This document shows, piece by piece, positions 46,074 through 54,159 of a stretch of DNA of 64,000 nt. This stretch comes from an uncultured Clostridia bacterium (lineage in GTDB: Bacteria; Bacillota; Clostridia; UBA1381). The translations under genes and the position numbers were made by a program. The notes under the pieces were generated by a model. It had not been told where the DNA came from and searched no databases. It saw only the letters and a program-made list of their open reading frames with translations. Positions within the stretch are counted from its first letter, which is position 1. Every line of letters starts with the position of its first letter. The stretch covers positions 1 to 64,000 of the forward strand of contig CAKSIJ010000005.1 of assembly GCA_934462715.1 (NCBI GenBank), written 5' to 3'.

Positions 46074-47423
46074 ATGAAAGAACAAATTAAAACAAAAATT
46101 CAAAACACCGTAAAAATTATAGATACGTCCGAAACAAAGTTTGTAAACATAAATGAGTACAGGCATCTTGTCAAGGATAACGTATGGACAAAAGCAATTC
46201 AGACAGCATTGGAGGAAAAGAAGAATGTATACATACCGAATATGGGGCATGAAATCCTTCTTGACGGAACTGTGTTCATGGATTCTTATACAAACCTCAG
46301 AGTGGATGAAAACCAGGTTATCAGATTGAAAGAAAATACAAATTTATGTATGCTGAGAAACAGGAATATGCTTCCCGGGGGTCATATGTATATTGAACAA
46401 AATGATCCGGATCAATATATAACAGTAACGGGCGGAGTATGGATGTCCCCCGGTAACGGCAGGCTTGCCATGGATAATCTCAACACAATAGTCGGCGGGT
46501 TTTCGATGCTTGCATTTTCAAATGTCCGGTATGTGAATATAACCAATGCAACATTTTCACAGGGGAAATCGTATGCGATAATGCTGAGCAACTGTACAAA
46601 CTTTTATATTGACAATATCACTTTTGATAATTTCGGCAAGGACGGAGTTCATGTGGACGGACCGGCAAAATTCGGCATTATCAGCAATATCAAGGCTGAC
46701 AGTCTGGGCGATGACCTGATTGCACTGCTTGCGTGGGACTGGTACTCGTCAAGTGTAACGAACGGTTGTATAAGCGACATTTATGTCAGCAATATATGCG
46801 GACAGGGAAATGAATTCAGATTATTGACGGGCAGAAAGGTTTATCGCAACGGCAGAAAGAAGGATTGCGATATTAAACGGTGCGTCTTTGAAAACCTGAG
46901 CGGATTTTATACATATAAGCTGTATTATCAGCCGCATTACATGAATGTTGTTTGGGGAGAACATTTTGATTCAGCAGAAACCGTCGGACGAATGGACGAT
47001 ATATATTTTGACGGTATTAATGTTAATTATGTAAAGACCAAGGGGTTCGGTGATATACCGATGTACGGCTTATTTGATATTTTGGCGGATTGCAGAAATC
47101 TGAACATAAGCAATGTAAACGTCGGTACTTCGGTTGATGAGCTCGATAAAAGCAATATAAAGCTTGTAAACGTAGGTCCGATTTCGGCAACATTTAAAAA
47201 TACAGACGACAAAACAAAATGGGGCGACTTTTTTGAACCCGATATGTGTTGTACCGTTGAGGATATTAATCTCGCCAATATTGTATTTAACGGAGAGAAA
47301 ATAAAAGACGCAAAAAAGCTGGTTAAGGAAACACATCAAAAGATAAATACTGATTATCCCAATACATTGCCTAAGGGCGGCACGGGATTCGGAAAGGTGG
47401 AAAAAATCAATGTTAAAGACTGA
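46074..47423 (+). CDS. GH28-like (polygalacturonase-fold) beta-helix protein
   Basis: 449 aa from the ATG at 46074, with GGAG upstream. A short N-terminal region leads into a right-handed beta-helix of the pectate lyase/GH28 type (NVRYVNITNATFSQGKSYAI, NFYIDNITFDNFGKDGVHVD). The GDDLIAL motif matches the GH28 Asp-Asp pair and DGVHVDGP matches the first Asp. The classical GHG appears as GQG (CGQGNEFRLLTGR) and a clear RIK is missing. It may therefore be a divergent galacturonidase or a different helix enzyme. No signal peptide, so it would act on imported oligosaccharides. It carries leader copy 2. Its end overlaps the DMT permease gene by 14 bp. Confidence 0.62.
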   Translation: MKEQIKTKIQNTVKIIDTSETKFVNINEYRHLVKDNVWTKAIQTALEEKKNVYIPNMGHEILLDGTVFMDSYTNLRVDENQVIRLKENTNLCMLRNRNMLPGGHMYIEQNDPDQYITVTGGVWMSPGNGRLAMDNLNTIVGGFSMLAFSNVRYVNITNATFSQGKSYAIMLSNCTNFYIDNITFDNFGKDGVHVDGPAKFGIISNIKADSLGDDLIALLAWDWYSSSVTNGCISDIYVSNICGQGNEFRLLTGRKVYRNGRKKDCDIKRCVFENLSGFYTYKLYYQPHYMNVVWGEHFDSAETVGRMDDIYFDGINVNYVKTKGFGDIPMYGLFDILADCRNLNISNVNVGTSVDELDKSNIKLVNVGPISATFKNTDDKTKWGDFFEPDMCCTVEDINLANIVFNGEKIKDAKKLVKETHQKINTDYPNTLPKGGTGFGKVEKINVKD

Positions 47424-48351
47424 TACCAAATCAACAGGCATTGCAAAAAGCTATAAATATGAATCCTTTCTGGTTGTGTGCGCAATGCTGTGGGGACTGC
47501 AATTTTCCATGCTGAAATTCGTAAGCGATTATTTCGACGAGGTAAGCTTGCTGTTTATAAAATTTCTGCTGAGCGCCATTATACTGGCAGCGATGGGATA
47601 TAAGAAAATTCCGCAAAACAAAAAGGTGGTTTTTCACAGCGTTATGCTCGGAATACTTGTGGCGGTTCACACATACTTTCAAACGGTTGGACTGAAAAAC
47701 ACAAACCCTGCAAATTCAAGCTTCATCATTACAACAAACGTGATATATGTTCCGATTATCGAGTATTTTATTTTTAAAAGAAGACCGGGGAAAAATGTTG
47801 TTGTGGGATTGACTTTTATAACTGCCGGATTTTTTCTGATATCGGGAATCATCGGGTTAAATCCCCTGTCATTTAATCTGGTTCTCGGAAAGGGTGATTT
47901 GCTCTCACTTATTTGTGCAATTCTGACAGCATTTTATATGGTGTATTTTAACTACCTTTCGTCAAAATATGATGAAGACGCGGTAAATATAATCCATATA
48001 ATCGCGGCAGCGGCAACAATGTTTATCGTATGGATATTTACAATGATGTACAAGGGTTGCAAAATGGAATTTTCAAATATACCTGCGGTGATTGGGCTTC
48101 TGTACTGCGGATTGCTGTCGGGCGGTGTTGCATCCTTGCTGCTTGCAAGAGGTACAGCTCATGTTGAAGCTTCAAAAACAGCCATATTATGCGGATTGGA
48201 GCCTGTATTCGCAACATTGTTTGCGGCGGTTCTTACAATATTTATTCCGAGTCTTGACGGCAAATTAACCGTTTCGACAGTTGTGGGAGGTGCGCTTATT
48301 TTTTACGGCGCAATAAAAAGCTCTTTAAAAAAGCAGAACAGCAAAATTTAA
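47410..48351 (+). CDS. DMT-superfamily (EamA) permease
   Basis: 313 aa with ten hydrophobic spans in two EamA repeats (LWGLQFSMLKFVSDYFDE and SLICAILTAFYMVYFNYL as repeat starts, and SKTAILCGLEPVFATLFAA near the end). The family includes sugar, amino-acid and metabolite exporters or importers (RhaT is a distant relative). The gene overlaps the GH28-like gene by 14 bp with AAAGGTGG in place, indicating coupling. A role in moving a monosaccharide or a pathway product is plausible. The substrate cannot be told from the sequence. Confidence 0.8.
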   Translation: MLKTDTKSTGIAKSYKYESFLVVCAMLWGLQFSMLKFVSDYFDEVSLLFIKFLLSAIILAAMGYKKIPQNKKVVFHSVMLGILVAVHTYFQTVGLKNTNPANSSFIITTNVIYVPIIEYFIFKRRPGKNVVVGLTFITAGFFLISGIIGLNPLSFNLVLGKGDLLSLICAILTAFYMVYFNYLSSKYDEDAVNIIHIIAAAATMFIVWIFTMMYKGCKMEFSNIPAVIGLLYCGLLSGGVASLLLARGTAHVEASKTAILCGLEPVFATLFAAVLTIFIPSLDGKLTVSTVVGGALIFYGAIKSSLKKQNSKI

Positions 48352-48382
48352 GCCGCAGTTATGCGGCAGAATGGAGAAGAAA

Positions 48383-48478
48383 ATGAACAATATACCCAAA
48401 AAGCTTATAAAGAAAATAGAAAACAACTTAGATAAAATAGGTAACGATTTAAGAGGATTCCCCGGCTGCTTGAGCTAA
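48383..48478 (+). pseudogene. Short frame behind a hairpin and ribosome binding site, truncated
   Basis: 31 codons (MNNIPKKLIKKIENNLDKIG then NDLRGFPGCLS) with a good GGAGA ribosome binding site. A GCCGCA-TGCGGC hairpin lies in front at 48352-48367, the same layout that ends the structured leader elements. The frame stops exactly where an IS110 fragment begins on the other strand, so it is likely the beginning of a gene cut by that insertion. The original product is not recognised. Confidence 0.35.
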
Positions 48479-48632
48479 GCCAATCCACAAAACGAACAAT
48501 ATCATTGTTAAAGGTTGAAAAACGTTTGCGTGAATAGTTTGGTTGAATATCCGAAGTGGTAGTGATAATGGTTGCGGTGAAGAACGATTTTTGAACATCA
48601 ACACCGCAGCAAACAGGATAAACAACTTTCAA
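48477..48632 (-). pseudogene. IS110-family transposase N-terminal fragment
   Basis: From a TTG at 48632 with AGGAGG upstream, the minus strand encodes MKVVYPVCCGVDVQKSFFTA and then RKRFSTFNNDIVRFVDWL. This is the usual N-terminus of IS110/IS1111 DEDD transposases. Similarity ends near 48477 and the remaining four fifths are absent. The 48633-48862 stretch to its right has no gene and may be the element's left end and leader. Confidence 0.65.
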
Positions 48633-48912
48633 GATAAAAACCTCCTAAAAAATTATAGTGAGGAAAAACATTGACTGAGTCATCACACAATTAACAGGCG
48701 TTAAAACAATTCTTAACGTACGGGCTCTATGGCACCACTTATTTGTGCTTGAAAGATGATTCTAACACTGATTAAAATACTGTTTTCAGGAAGTTCCTCT
48801 ACAACTCCTCCTACCGTGCTTTGTAGTATATTTTTCCTCAAATACAGTATATTAAAAAAACAGCCGCTTGTCAGCACTTTCATTTCTATTTGTGCGCTGA
48901 CGCGTAAGCGGC
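48633..48912. other. Intergenic, IS110 left flank and a bulged hairpin
   Basis: No gene is visible. At its right end GCCGCTTGTCAGC (48863-48875) pairs with GCTGA...AAGCGGC (48896-48912, with a CGCGT bulge). It is followed by AGAATGGAGATTAA, the same string that ends each structured leader. A ribosome binding site of this type therefore stands on both sides of leader copy 3. Confidence 0.45.
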
Positions 48913-48924
48913 AGAATGGAGATT

Positions 48925-49068
48925 AACGTGAAAAATATGCTGCGCATCTTACCCTTTTTCGAGGTTAGGAGTATAAACATACGCCGTCACCTCTCAAAAA
49001 GGCAACCTGCTTGCATCTTTTTCCCGTTTAGATTTGTGCCGCTGTACGGCGGCAGAATGGAGATTAAA
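48925..49068 (+). promoter_or_regulatory. Repeated structured leader element, copy 3
   Basis: Third copy, in front of GH3. AACGTGAAAAATATGC pairs with GCATCTTTTTCCCGTT (ending 49028). CCTTTTTCGAGGT pairs with ACCTCTCAAAAAGG, and TAGG in the loop can pair with CCTG. GCCGCTGTACGGCGGC precedes AGAATGGAGATTAAAATG. The string GGCAGAATGGAGATTAA occurs on both sides of this copy (from 48911 and from 49051), like a duplicated target or a repeated module border. Confidence 0.65.
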
Positions 49069-51192
49069 ATGGATAAGAAAGATTTTATATCCGGTTTGAT
49101 TGAAAAAATGACTTTGGACGAGAAAATCGGACAGTTAAACCAGGAATGGACAACAAACGACCGTATGGAGGAGCTGGAGAGCTTAGCCGCAAAAGGAATG
49201 TTGGGTTCCTGCATTTTAACCGATACCCCGTGGGCAGGTAATAGTGCCCAGGAGGATTTATACATAGACAGATTAAATAAAATACAAAAAGCCGCTGTTG
49301 AAAAAAGCAGAATGGGTATTCCGGTAATCAACGGACGGGATGTTATACACGGGTCAAAAACAATATTCCCGATTCCTCTTGCACAAGCTGCGTCATGGGA
49401 CTATGACCTTATTAAGGATTCGGCAAGAATAATGTCCGAAGAAGCGAGCTATGACGGAGTTCACTGGACTTTTGCACCAATGCTTGACATATGCACAGAT
49501 CCGAGATGGGGAAGAATTATAGAATCGCCCGGGGAAGATCCGTACCTCGGACGTATGTTTGCGAGGGCGAGCATTGAGGGCATACAGGGAAAAGATATGA
49601 AAAAGCCGACTAGTCTTGCCGCTTGTGCAAAGCACTATATAGGCTACGGTGCGTCCTGCGGCGGAAGAGATAAAGACCCTTGCGAGTGGTCGGAGTATTC
49701 CCTTAAAAACAGAGCGCTGCCGGCATTTAAAGAGGCGGTGGAAAATAACATTGCCACAGTTATGAGTTCTTTTAACGAAATCAGCGGACAGCCGGTTACA
49801 AGCAGTGAATATCACATAAAAAAACTTTTGAAAGAGAAACTGGGATTTAACGGTTTCGTGGTAAGCGATTGGGCGGCAATAGAAAGACTTAAATGCCAGG
49901 GTGTTTCGGATAATGACAAGCTTTCGGCAAAATTGGCAATGCAAGCCGGTGTTGATATGGATATGGTTGATAATATTTACGTCAACAATTTAAAAGAAGC
50001 GGTTGAAAACGGCGATATTTCCGAAACGCTGATAGACGATGCGGTAAAGAGGATATTATCTGTAAAGTATGATTTGGGTTTGTTTGAAAATCCGTATTTT
50101 TCGGAAGATGATAACAGCGACAAATTTATGAAAAAGGAATATCTCGATAAGGCAAAGGAGATTTGTCTGAATTCGATGGTTCTTTTGAAAAACAACGGTG
50201 TACTGCCGCTCAAAAAAGGTTCTCTTGTTTCTGTATCCGGACCTATGGCGGAAGAAAAAGAGTCGCTTTTGGGAAGCTGGCACGCAGGCGGCAGAGCAGA
50301 GGACGTAATCTCTTTGGCTGACGGAATCAGAAAAGTGAACGGCGAAAATAATGTTTTTGCAAACCAATCGACAACGTTTGATTGCTTATACAGATTTATT
50401 GAGTATACCGACACGATGATTTTGGGACTGGGTGAAAGCAGTTTTGTGACGGGCGAGGGAAACTCTCTTGCCGATATAAATTTAGCGCAGGAGCAAATTA
50501 ACTGTGCTAAATTTGCAAAGGAAAAGGGAAAAAAGGTTATTGCCGTAATCTTTGCCGGACGTCCTCTTGCAATAACGGATTTGTTGACGTATTGTGACGC
50601 AGTATTGTGGGCATGGCACGGCGGTACTGTGTGCGGTTTGGCTGCGGCGGAAATTCTGTTCGGAGAATTTAATCCGTGCGGAAAATTACCTGTAACCATG
50701 CCCCGTACGACCGGTCAAATACCTATATATTACAACCACAACAGGAACGAATGTGATTTAAACGGATACTATGAAAACAAAATGAACTACCGTGATTGTG
50801 TAAGCACGCCTTTGTTTGAGTTTGGGTACGGACTGTCTTATTCCGATTTTTCATATGGTGAGTTTAAAACCCAACTCGGAGAACGTGGCATAGAGGTTAC
50901 GATGAGAATTAAAAATGTCGGAGGATATGACGGTTCAGACGTTGTGCAGTGCTATGTCAGCGATGTTGTTGCAAGTGCTTCAAGACCGATTAAAGAATTA
51001 AAGGCATATAAAAAGCTATTCCTGAAAAAGGGTGAAGAACGAAGCATAACACTCTGCATACCTTTCAAAGAACTTGAGTTTTACAATATTCAAGGCGAGA
51101 GAGTATTTGAAAACGGAGAGTTTGAGATTCAAGTAGGAAAATCCTGCAAGAATATCTTATTTAGCGAAAGAATTACCGTAAACAAAAATTAG
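49069..51192 (+). CDS. GH3 beta-glycosidase (BglX/xylosidase-type)
   Basis: 707 aa from the ATG at 49069, with GGAG upstream. The frame is open from 48916, but that stretch is the structured repeat. The N-terminal TIM barrel has MTLDEKIGQLNQEW, FAPMLDICTDPRWGRIIESP, the KHY motif and the nucleophile Asp in FNGFVVSDWAA. The alpha/beta sandwich domain (LLKNNGVLPLKK, LLGSWHAGG) and the C-terminal Fn3-like domain (FEFGYGLSYSDFSY) are complete. There is no signal peptide, so it is cytosolic. Likely substrates are beta-linked glucosyl, xylosyl or related residues; the family alone does not decide. Unlike the degenerate GH3-like gene at 6603, all key motifs are intact. Confidence 0.88.
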   Translation: MDKKDFISGLIEKMTLDEKIGQLNQEWTTNDRMEELESLAAKGMLGSCILTDTPWAGNSAQEDLYIDRLNKIQKAAVEKSRMGIPVINGRDVIHGSKTIFPIPLAQAASWDYDLIKDSARIMSEEASYDGVHWTFAPMLDICTDPRWGRIIESPGEDPYLGRMFARASIEGIQGKDMKKPTSLAACAKHYIGYGASCGGRDKDPCEWSEYSLKNRALPAFKEAVENNIATVMSSFNEISGQPVTSSEYHIKKLLKEKLGFNGFVVSDWAAIERLKCQGVSDNDKLSAKLAMQAGVDMDMVDNIYVNNLKEAVENGDISETLIDDAVKRILSVKYDLGLFENPYFSEDDNSDKFMKKEYLDKAKEICLNSMVLLKNNGVLPLKKGSLVSVSGPMAEEKESLLGSWHAGGRAEDVISLADGIRKVNGENNVFANQSTTFDCLYRFIEYTDTMILGLGESSFVTGEGNSLADINLAQEQINCAKFAKEKGKKVIAVIFAGRPLAITDLLTYCDAVLWAWHGGTVCGLAAAEILFGEFNPCGKLPVTMPRTTGQIPIYYNHNRNECDLNGYYENKMNYRDCVSTPLFEFGYGLSYSDFSYGEFKTQLGERGIEVTMRIKNVGGYDGSDVVQCYVSDVVASASRPIKELKAYKKLFLKKGEERSITLCIPFKELEFYNIQGERVFENGEFEIQVGKSCKNILFSERITVNKN

Positions 51193-51217
51193 CAAAGAAA
51201 CGGAGAATTAATAACCC

Positions 51218-54073
51218 ATGAAGCTGATAGAGAATCCAAAAATTACATCAATAAATGCATTGCCGCCGAGGAGCATAATCAAACCGGAAAACAAAATTAC
51301 AGATTTGTGCGGAGAGTATGATTTCCGCTATGACGGCGGCGAGTGGGGGAAGCTTGCCGTGCCGTCAATGTGGCAGTATCACGGTTTCGGAACACCGAGG
51401 TATACAAACGTTGATTATCCGTTCCCGTTTAATCCGCCGTATATATGCGTACACAATCCGATTGGTGAATATAAAAGGACTTTTAATATAGAAGTATTGA
51501 GTGAAAAAACGGTTATTCACTTTGACGGAGTTGATAATGCTTATTTTGTTTACATTAACGGACAGCAAGCGGGATTTGCCAAGGGCAGCCGAAATATGCA
51601 CGAATTTGACATTTCAAAGCTTGTCAGATTGGGTAAAAATGAGCTGTACGTTAAAGTGTACACTTATTCGGACGCAAGCTATATGGAAGCTCAGGATATG
51701 ATACTGGCAAGCGGAATTTTCAGAAGCGTCTATCTCATAGAAACGGACGATGTAAGCGTATGGGACTACACAATTAAAACCACTATGACAGAAATCGAAG
51801 TATCGGTTGATGTGGATTTAAAGGACGGATATAAGCTTTTGGTAACGGTTGACGGTCAGAAAACATCTGACAAAGAACATACGTTCAAAATAGAAAATCC
51901 GAAGCTGTGGAATTGCGAAGAACCCAATTTGTATGACGTAACGATTGAGCTTTATCGCAGCGGAAGTATTACCGAGCGTCATGTGAAAAGAGTCGGAATG
52001 AGAGAGGTTGAAATAATTGACGGAAGGCTGTGCATTAACAAGGTACCGATTTTGTTAAAGGGAGTAAACAGGCATGAATACGTTCCCGATAACGGCAGGG
52101 CAATAGATTTTGAAACAACAAAGACGGAGCTGGAGCTTTTAAAGAAAAATAACGTAAATGCAATCAGATGCTCACATTATCCCAATAATCCGTTTTTCTA
52201 TGAGCTTTGCAGCGAAATGGGATTTTATGTAATGGACGAGGCGGATTTGGAAACTCACGGCTGCGGAGTCACCGGCGATCAGGGGTGGCTCAGCAAAGAC
52301 GAGGACTGGCTCGGCGCATATTTGGACAGGGCGGAAAGAATGTATGAACGTGACAAAAACGAAACCTGTATCATTATATGGTCGGTAGGAAACGAATGCG
52401 GTAACGGCGATAACCTTGTAAAGTGCTCAGAGTACTTAAAAAGCAGATACATCATGAAACCCGTTCTCTATCCGCAGGATAATTCCCATGCACCGGAATT
52501 TACCGATTTCAGACAATGCGGTTACTGCCCGTTATGGGTTCTTGACCAATTTGAATACGAAACGGACAAGCTGTGCGATAAGCCTGTTATAATGACGGAA
52601 TATGCCCATGCAATGGGAAACAGTCCCGGTGCGCTTTGCGATTACTGGGAAAAGATATACAAGTATAAGACCTTTGCCGGTGGATTTGTGTGGGAGTTTA
52701 AAAATCACGGATTTTTAAAGAACGGTACATATCTGTACGGCGGTGATTTCGGTGAAATAAATCATGCGGCAAATTTCAATCTTGACGGTTTTGTATTTTC
52801 GGACGGCGAGCCTAAACCGGCAATGAAAGAGCTTGCCTGTGCACTGTCGCCGCTTCAATGCTCATATGAAAACGGAATTTGTCTTACAAACACAAACAGC
52901 TTTACCGATATAAAATCGTTTGACTGGGAACTGACCGAGGACTTTACCGTAATCAAAAAAGGGACGGAAAACATATCGCTCAAACCGGGTGAAAAGATGC
53001 TTTTTGACGTCACGCCCGACAAGCTTAAAAAGGGTGCTTCATACAGAGTAAATATAAAATACGACGACGTTATCCGTCAGCTTGAATTGCCCTACGGTGA
53101 ACCTAAGGATAAATTTGAAAAAAAAGCATTTTCTTATACGGTTGACGGCAATTCGATAAGCGGCGACGATTTTAAAATAGAATTTACAAACGGAATGGTT
53201 TCAAGCTATGTTGTAAACGGAAAAACACTGCTCAATGCACCGATAAAATTGAATTTTTACCGAAAGCCGACCGACAACGACGGTATAAAAGGAAAAAGCG
53301 AGGTGCTGACATCGACATGGGATATGAGCCTTTTGAGATATTTTGATTTTTATACCGAAAAAAGCAGCATTGAGGAAAATGAAGATGAAGTTATCTTCAG
53401 ATTCGGCGGAAAAATAATGCCCGAGGGTAAGTTTGTCGGCTATATTGCAGAGATTGAATACAGAATATATAAGGGCGGAAAAATTCTTGTCGGAATAACA
53501 GCCAAACCGTACGGATATATGCCCGAAAGACTTCCGAGAATAGGAGTTATGCTTGATGTGCCGAAGAGCGACACGGTTGAATGGTACGGCAGAGGACCGC
53601 ACGAAAATTACCGTGACAGAAAACAAAGTGCGCCGATTGGCTTATATTCAAGCAAAATCAGCGATATGAGCGTTGAATATGAAAGACCTCAGGAGAACGG
53701 CAACAGATGTGACGTCCGTTTTGTAAACATCGGAGGTTTGAACGTTTCATCAAGTGAAAATTTTGAATTTTCGGTTCATGACTACAGCTTTGATGAACTG
53801 ATGAGAGCGGAGCATAAGGGCGAAATAAAAAAAGACGGCAGAAATTACTTGTATATAGATTACATAAATCGTGGACTCGGAAGCGCTTCATGCGGACCTC
53901 AGCCGGAGGAAGAATATGAACTGCGACCGCACAGCTTTAGGTTTGTTTTCATGCTGAAAGCAAATGACGGTGTGTTTGAAAATGTCGAGTTCGATATTAA
54001 AACGCAAAAACTGTCCGATGCCTATTCGCCTGAAAATATAACAAAGGTCAAGGAAAATTTCGATTGCAGATAG
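51218..54073 (+). CDS. GH2 beta-galactosidase, LacZ type
   Basis: 951 aa. All five LacZ domains are recognisable: sugar-binding jelly roll (about 30-180, VPSMWQYHGFGTPRYTNVDY, IDNA/VDNAYFVYINGQ), Ig-like domains, the TIM barrel with LLKGVNRHEYVPDNGRA and IRCSHYPNNPFFYELCSEMG, the acid/base Glu in IIWSVGNECGNG and the nucleophile Glu in VIMTEYAHAMGNSPG, then the small-chain domain with WYGRGPHENYRDRK. It is cytosolic. It should release beta-galactose, or a related residue, from the ends of imported pectic or arabinogalactan side chains. It lies 25 bp after GH3, in the same operon. Confidence 0.88.
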   Translation: MKLIENPKITSINALPPRSIIKPENKITDLCGEYDFRYDGGEWGKLAVPSMWQYHGFGTPRYTNVDYPFPFNPPYICVHNPIGEYKRTFNIEVLSEKTVIHFDGVDNAYFVYINGQQAGFAKGSRNMHEFDISKLVRLGKNELYVKVYTYSDASYMEAQDMILASGIFRSVYLIETDDVSVWDYTIKTTMTEIEVSVDVDLKDGYKLLVTVDGQKTSDKEHTFKIENPKLWNCEEPNLYDVTIELYRSGSITERHVKRVGMREVEIIDGRLCINKVPILLKGVNRHEYVPDNGRAIDFETTKTELELLKKNNVNAIRCSHYPNNPFFYELCSEMGFYVMDEADLETHGCGVTGDQGWLSKDEDWLGAYLDRAERMYERDKNETCIIIWSVGNECGNGDNLVKCSEYLKSRYIMKPVLYPQDNSHAPEFTDFRQCGYCPLWVLDQFEYETDKLCDKPVIMTEYAHAMGNSPGALCDYWEKIYKYKTFAGGFVWEFKNHGFLKNGTYLYGGDFGEINHAANFNLDGFVFSDGEPKPAMKELACALSPLQCSYENGICLTNTNSFTDIKSFDWELTEDFTVIKKGTENISLKPGEKMLFDVTPDKLKKGASYRVNIKYDDVIRQLELPYGEPKDKFEKKAFSYTVDGNSISGDDFKIEFTNGMVSSYVVNGKTLLNAPIKLNFYRKPTDNDGIKGKSEVLTSTWDMSLLRYFDFYTEKSSIEENEDEVIFRFGGKIMPEGKFVGYIAEIEYRIYKGGKILVGITAKPYGYMPERLPRIGVMLDVPKSDTVEWYGRGPHENYRDRKQSAPIGLYSSKISDMSVEYERPQENGNRCDVRFVNIGGLNVSSSENFEFSVHDYSFDELMRAEHKGEIKKDGRNYLYIDYINRGLGSASCGPQPEEEYELRPHSFRFVFMLKANDGVFENVEFDIKTQKLSDAYSPENITKVKENFDCR

Positions 54074-54159
54074 AAATTTATGCTGTTGTTTTCTTTGCAG
54101 ACAGAAAAAATATCGTTTTACGATAAAGATTCAATAATATAAAAGAGAGGTTTTAATTT

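Noticed and set aside
48916..49068. In-frame 51-codon N-terminal extension of the GH3 protein
   Set aside because: The stretch is the repeated leader element. The equivalent frame is stopped in copy 2, and the GGAG at 49060 fits the ATG at 49069.
49977..50699. A 240-codon minus-strand frame across GH3
   Set aside because: It is an antisense shadow of a clear GH3 gene and has no recognisable domain.
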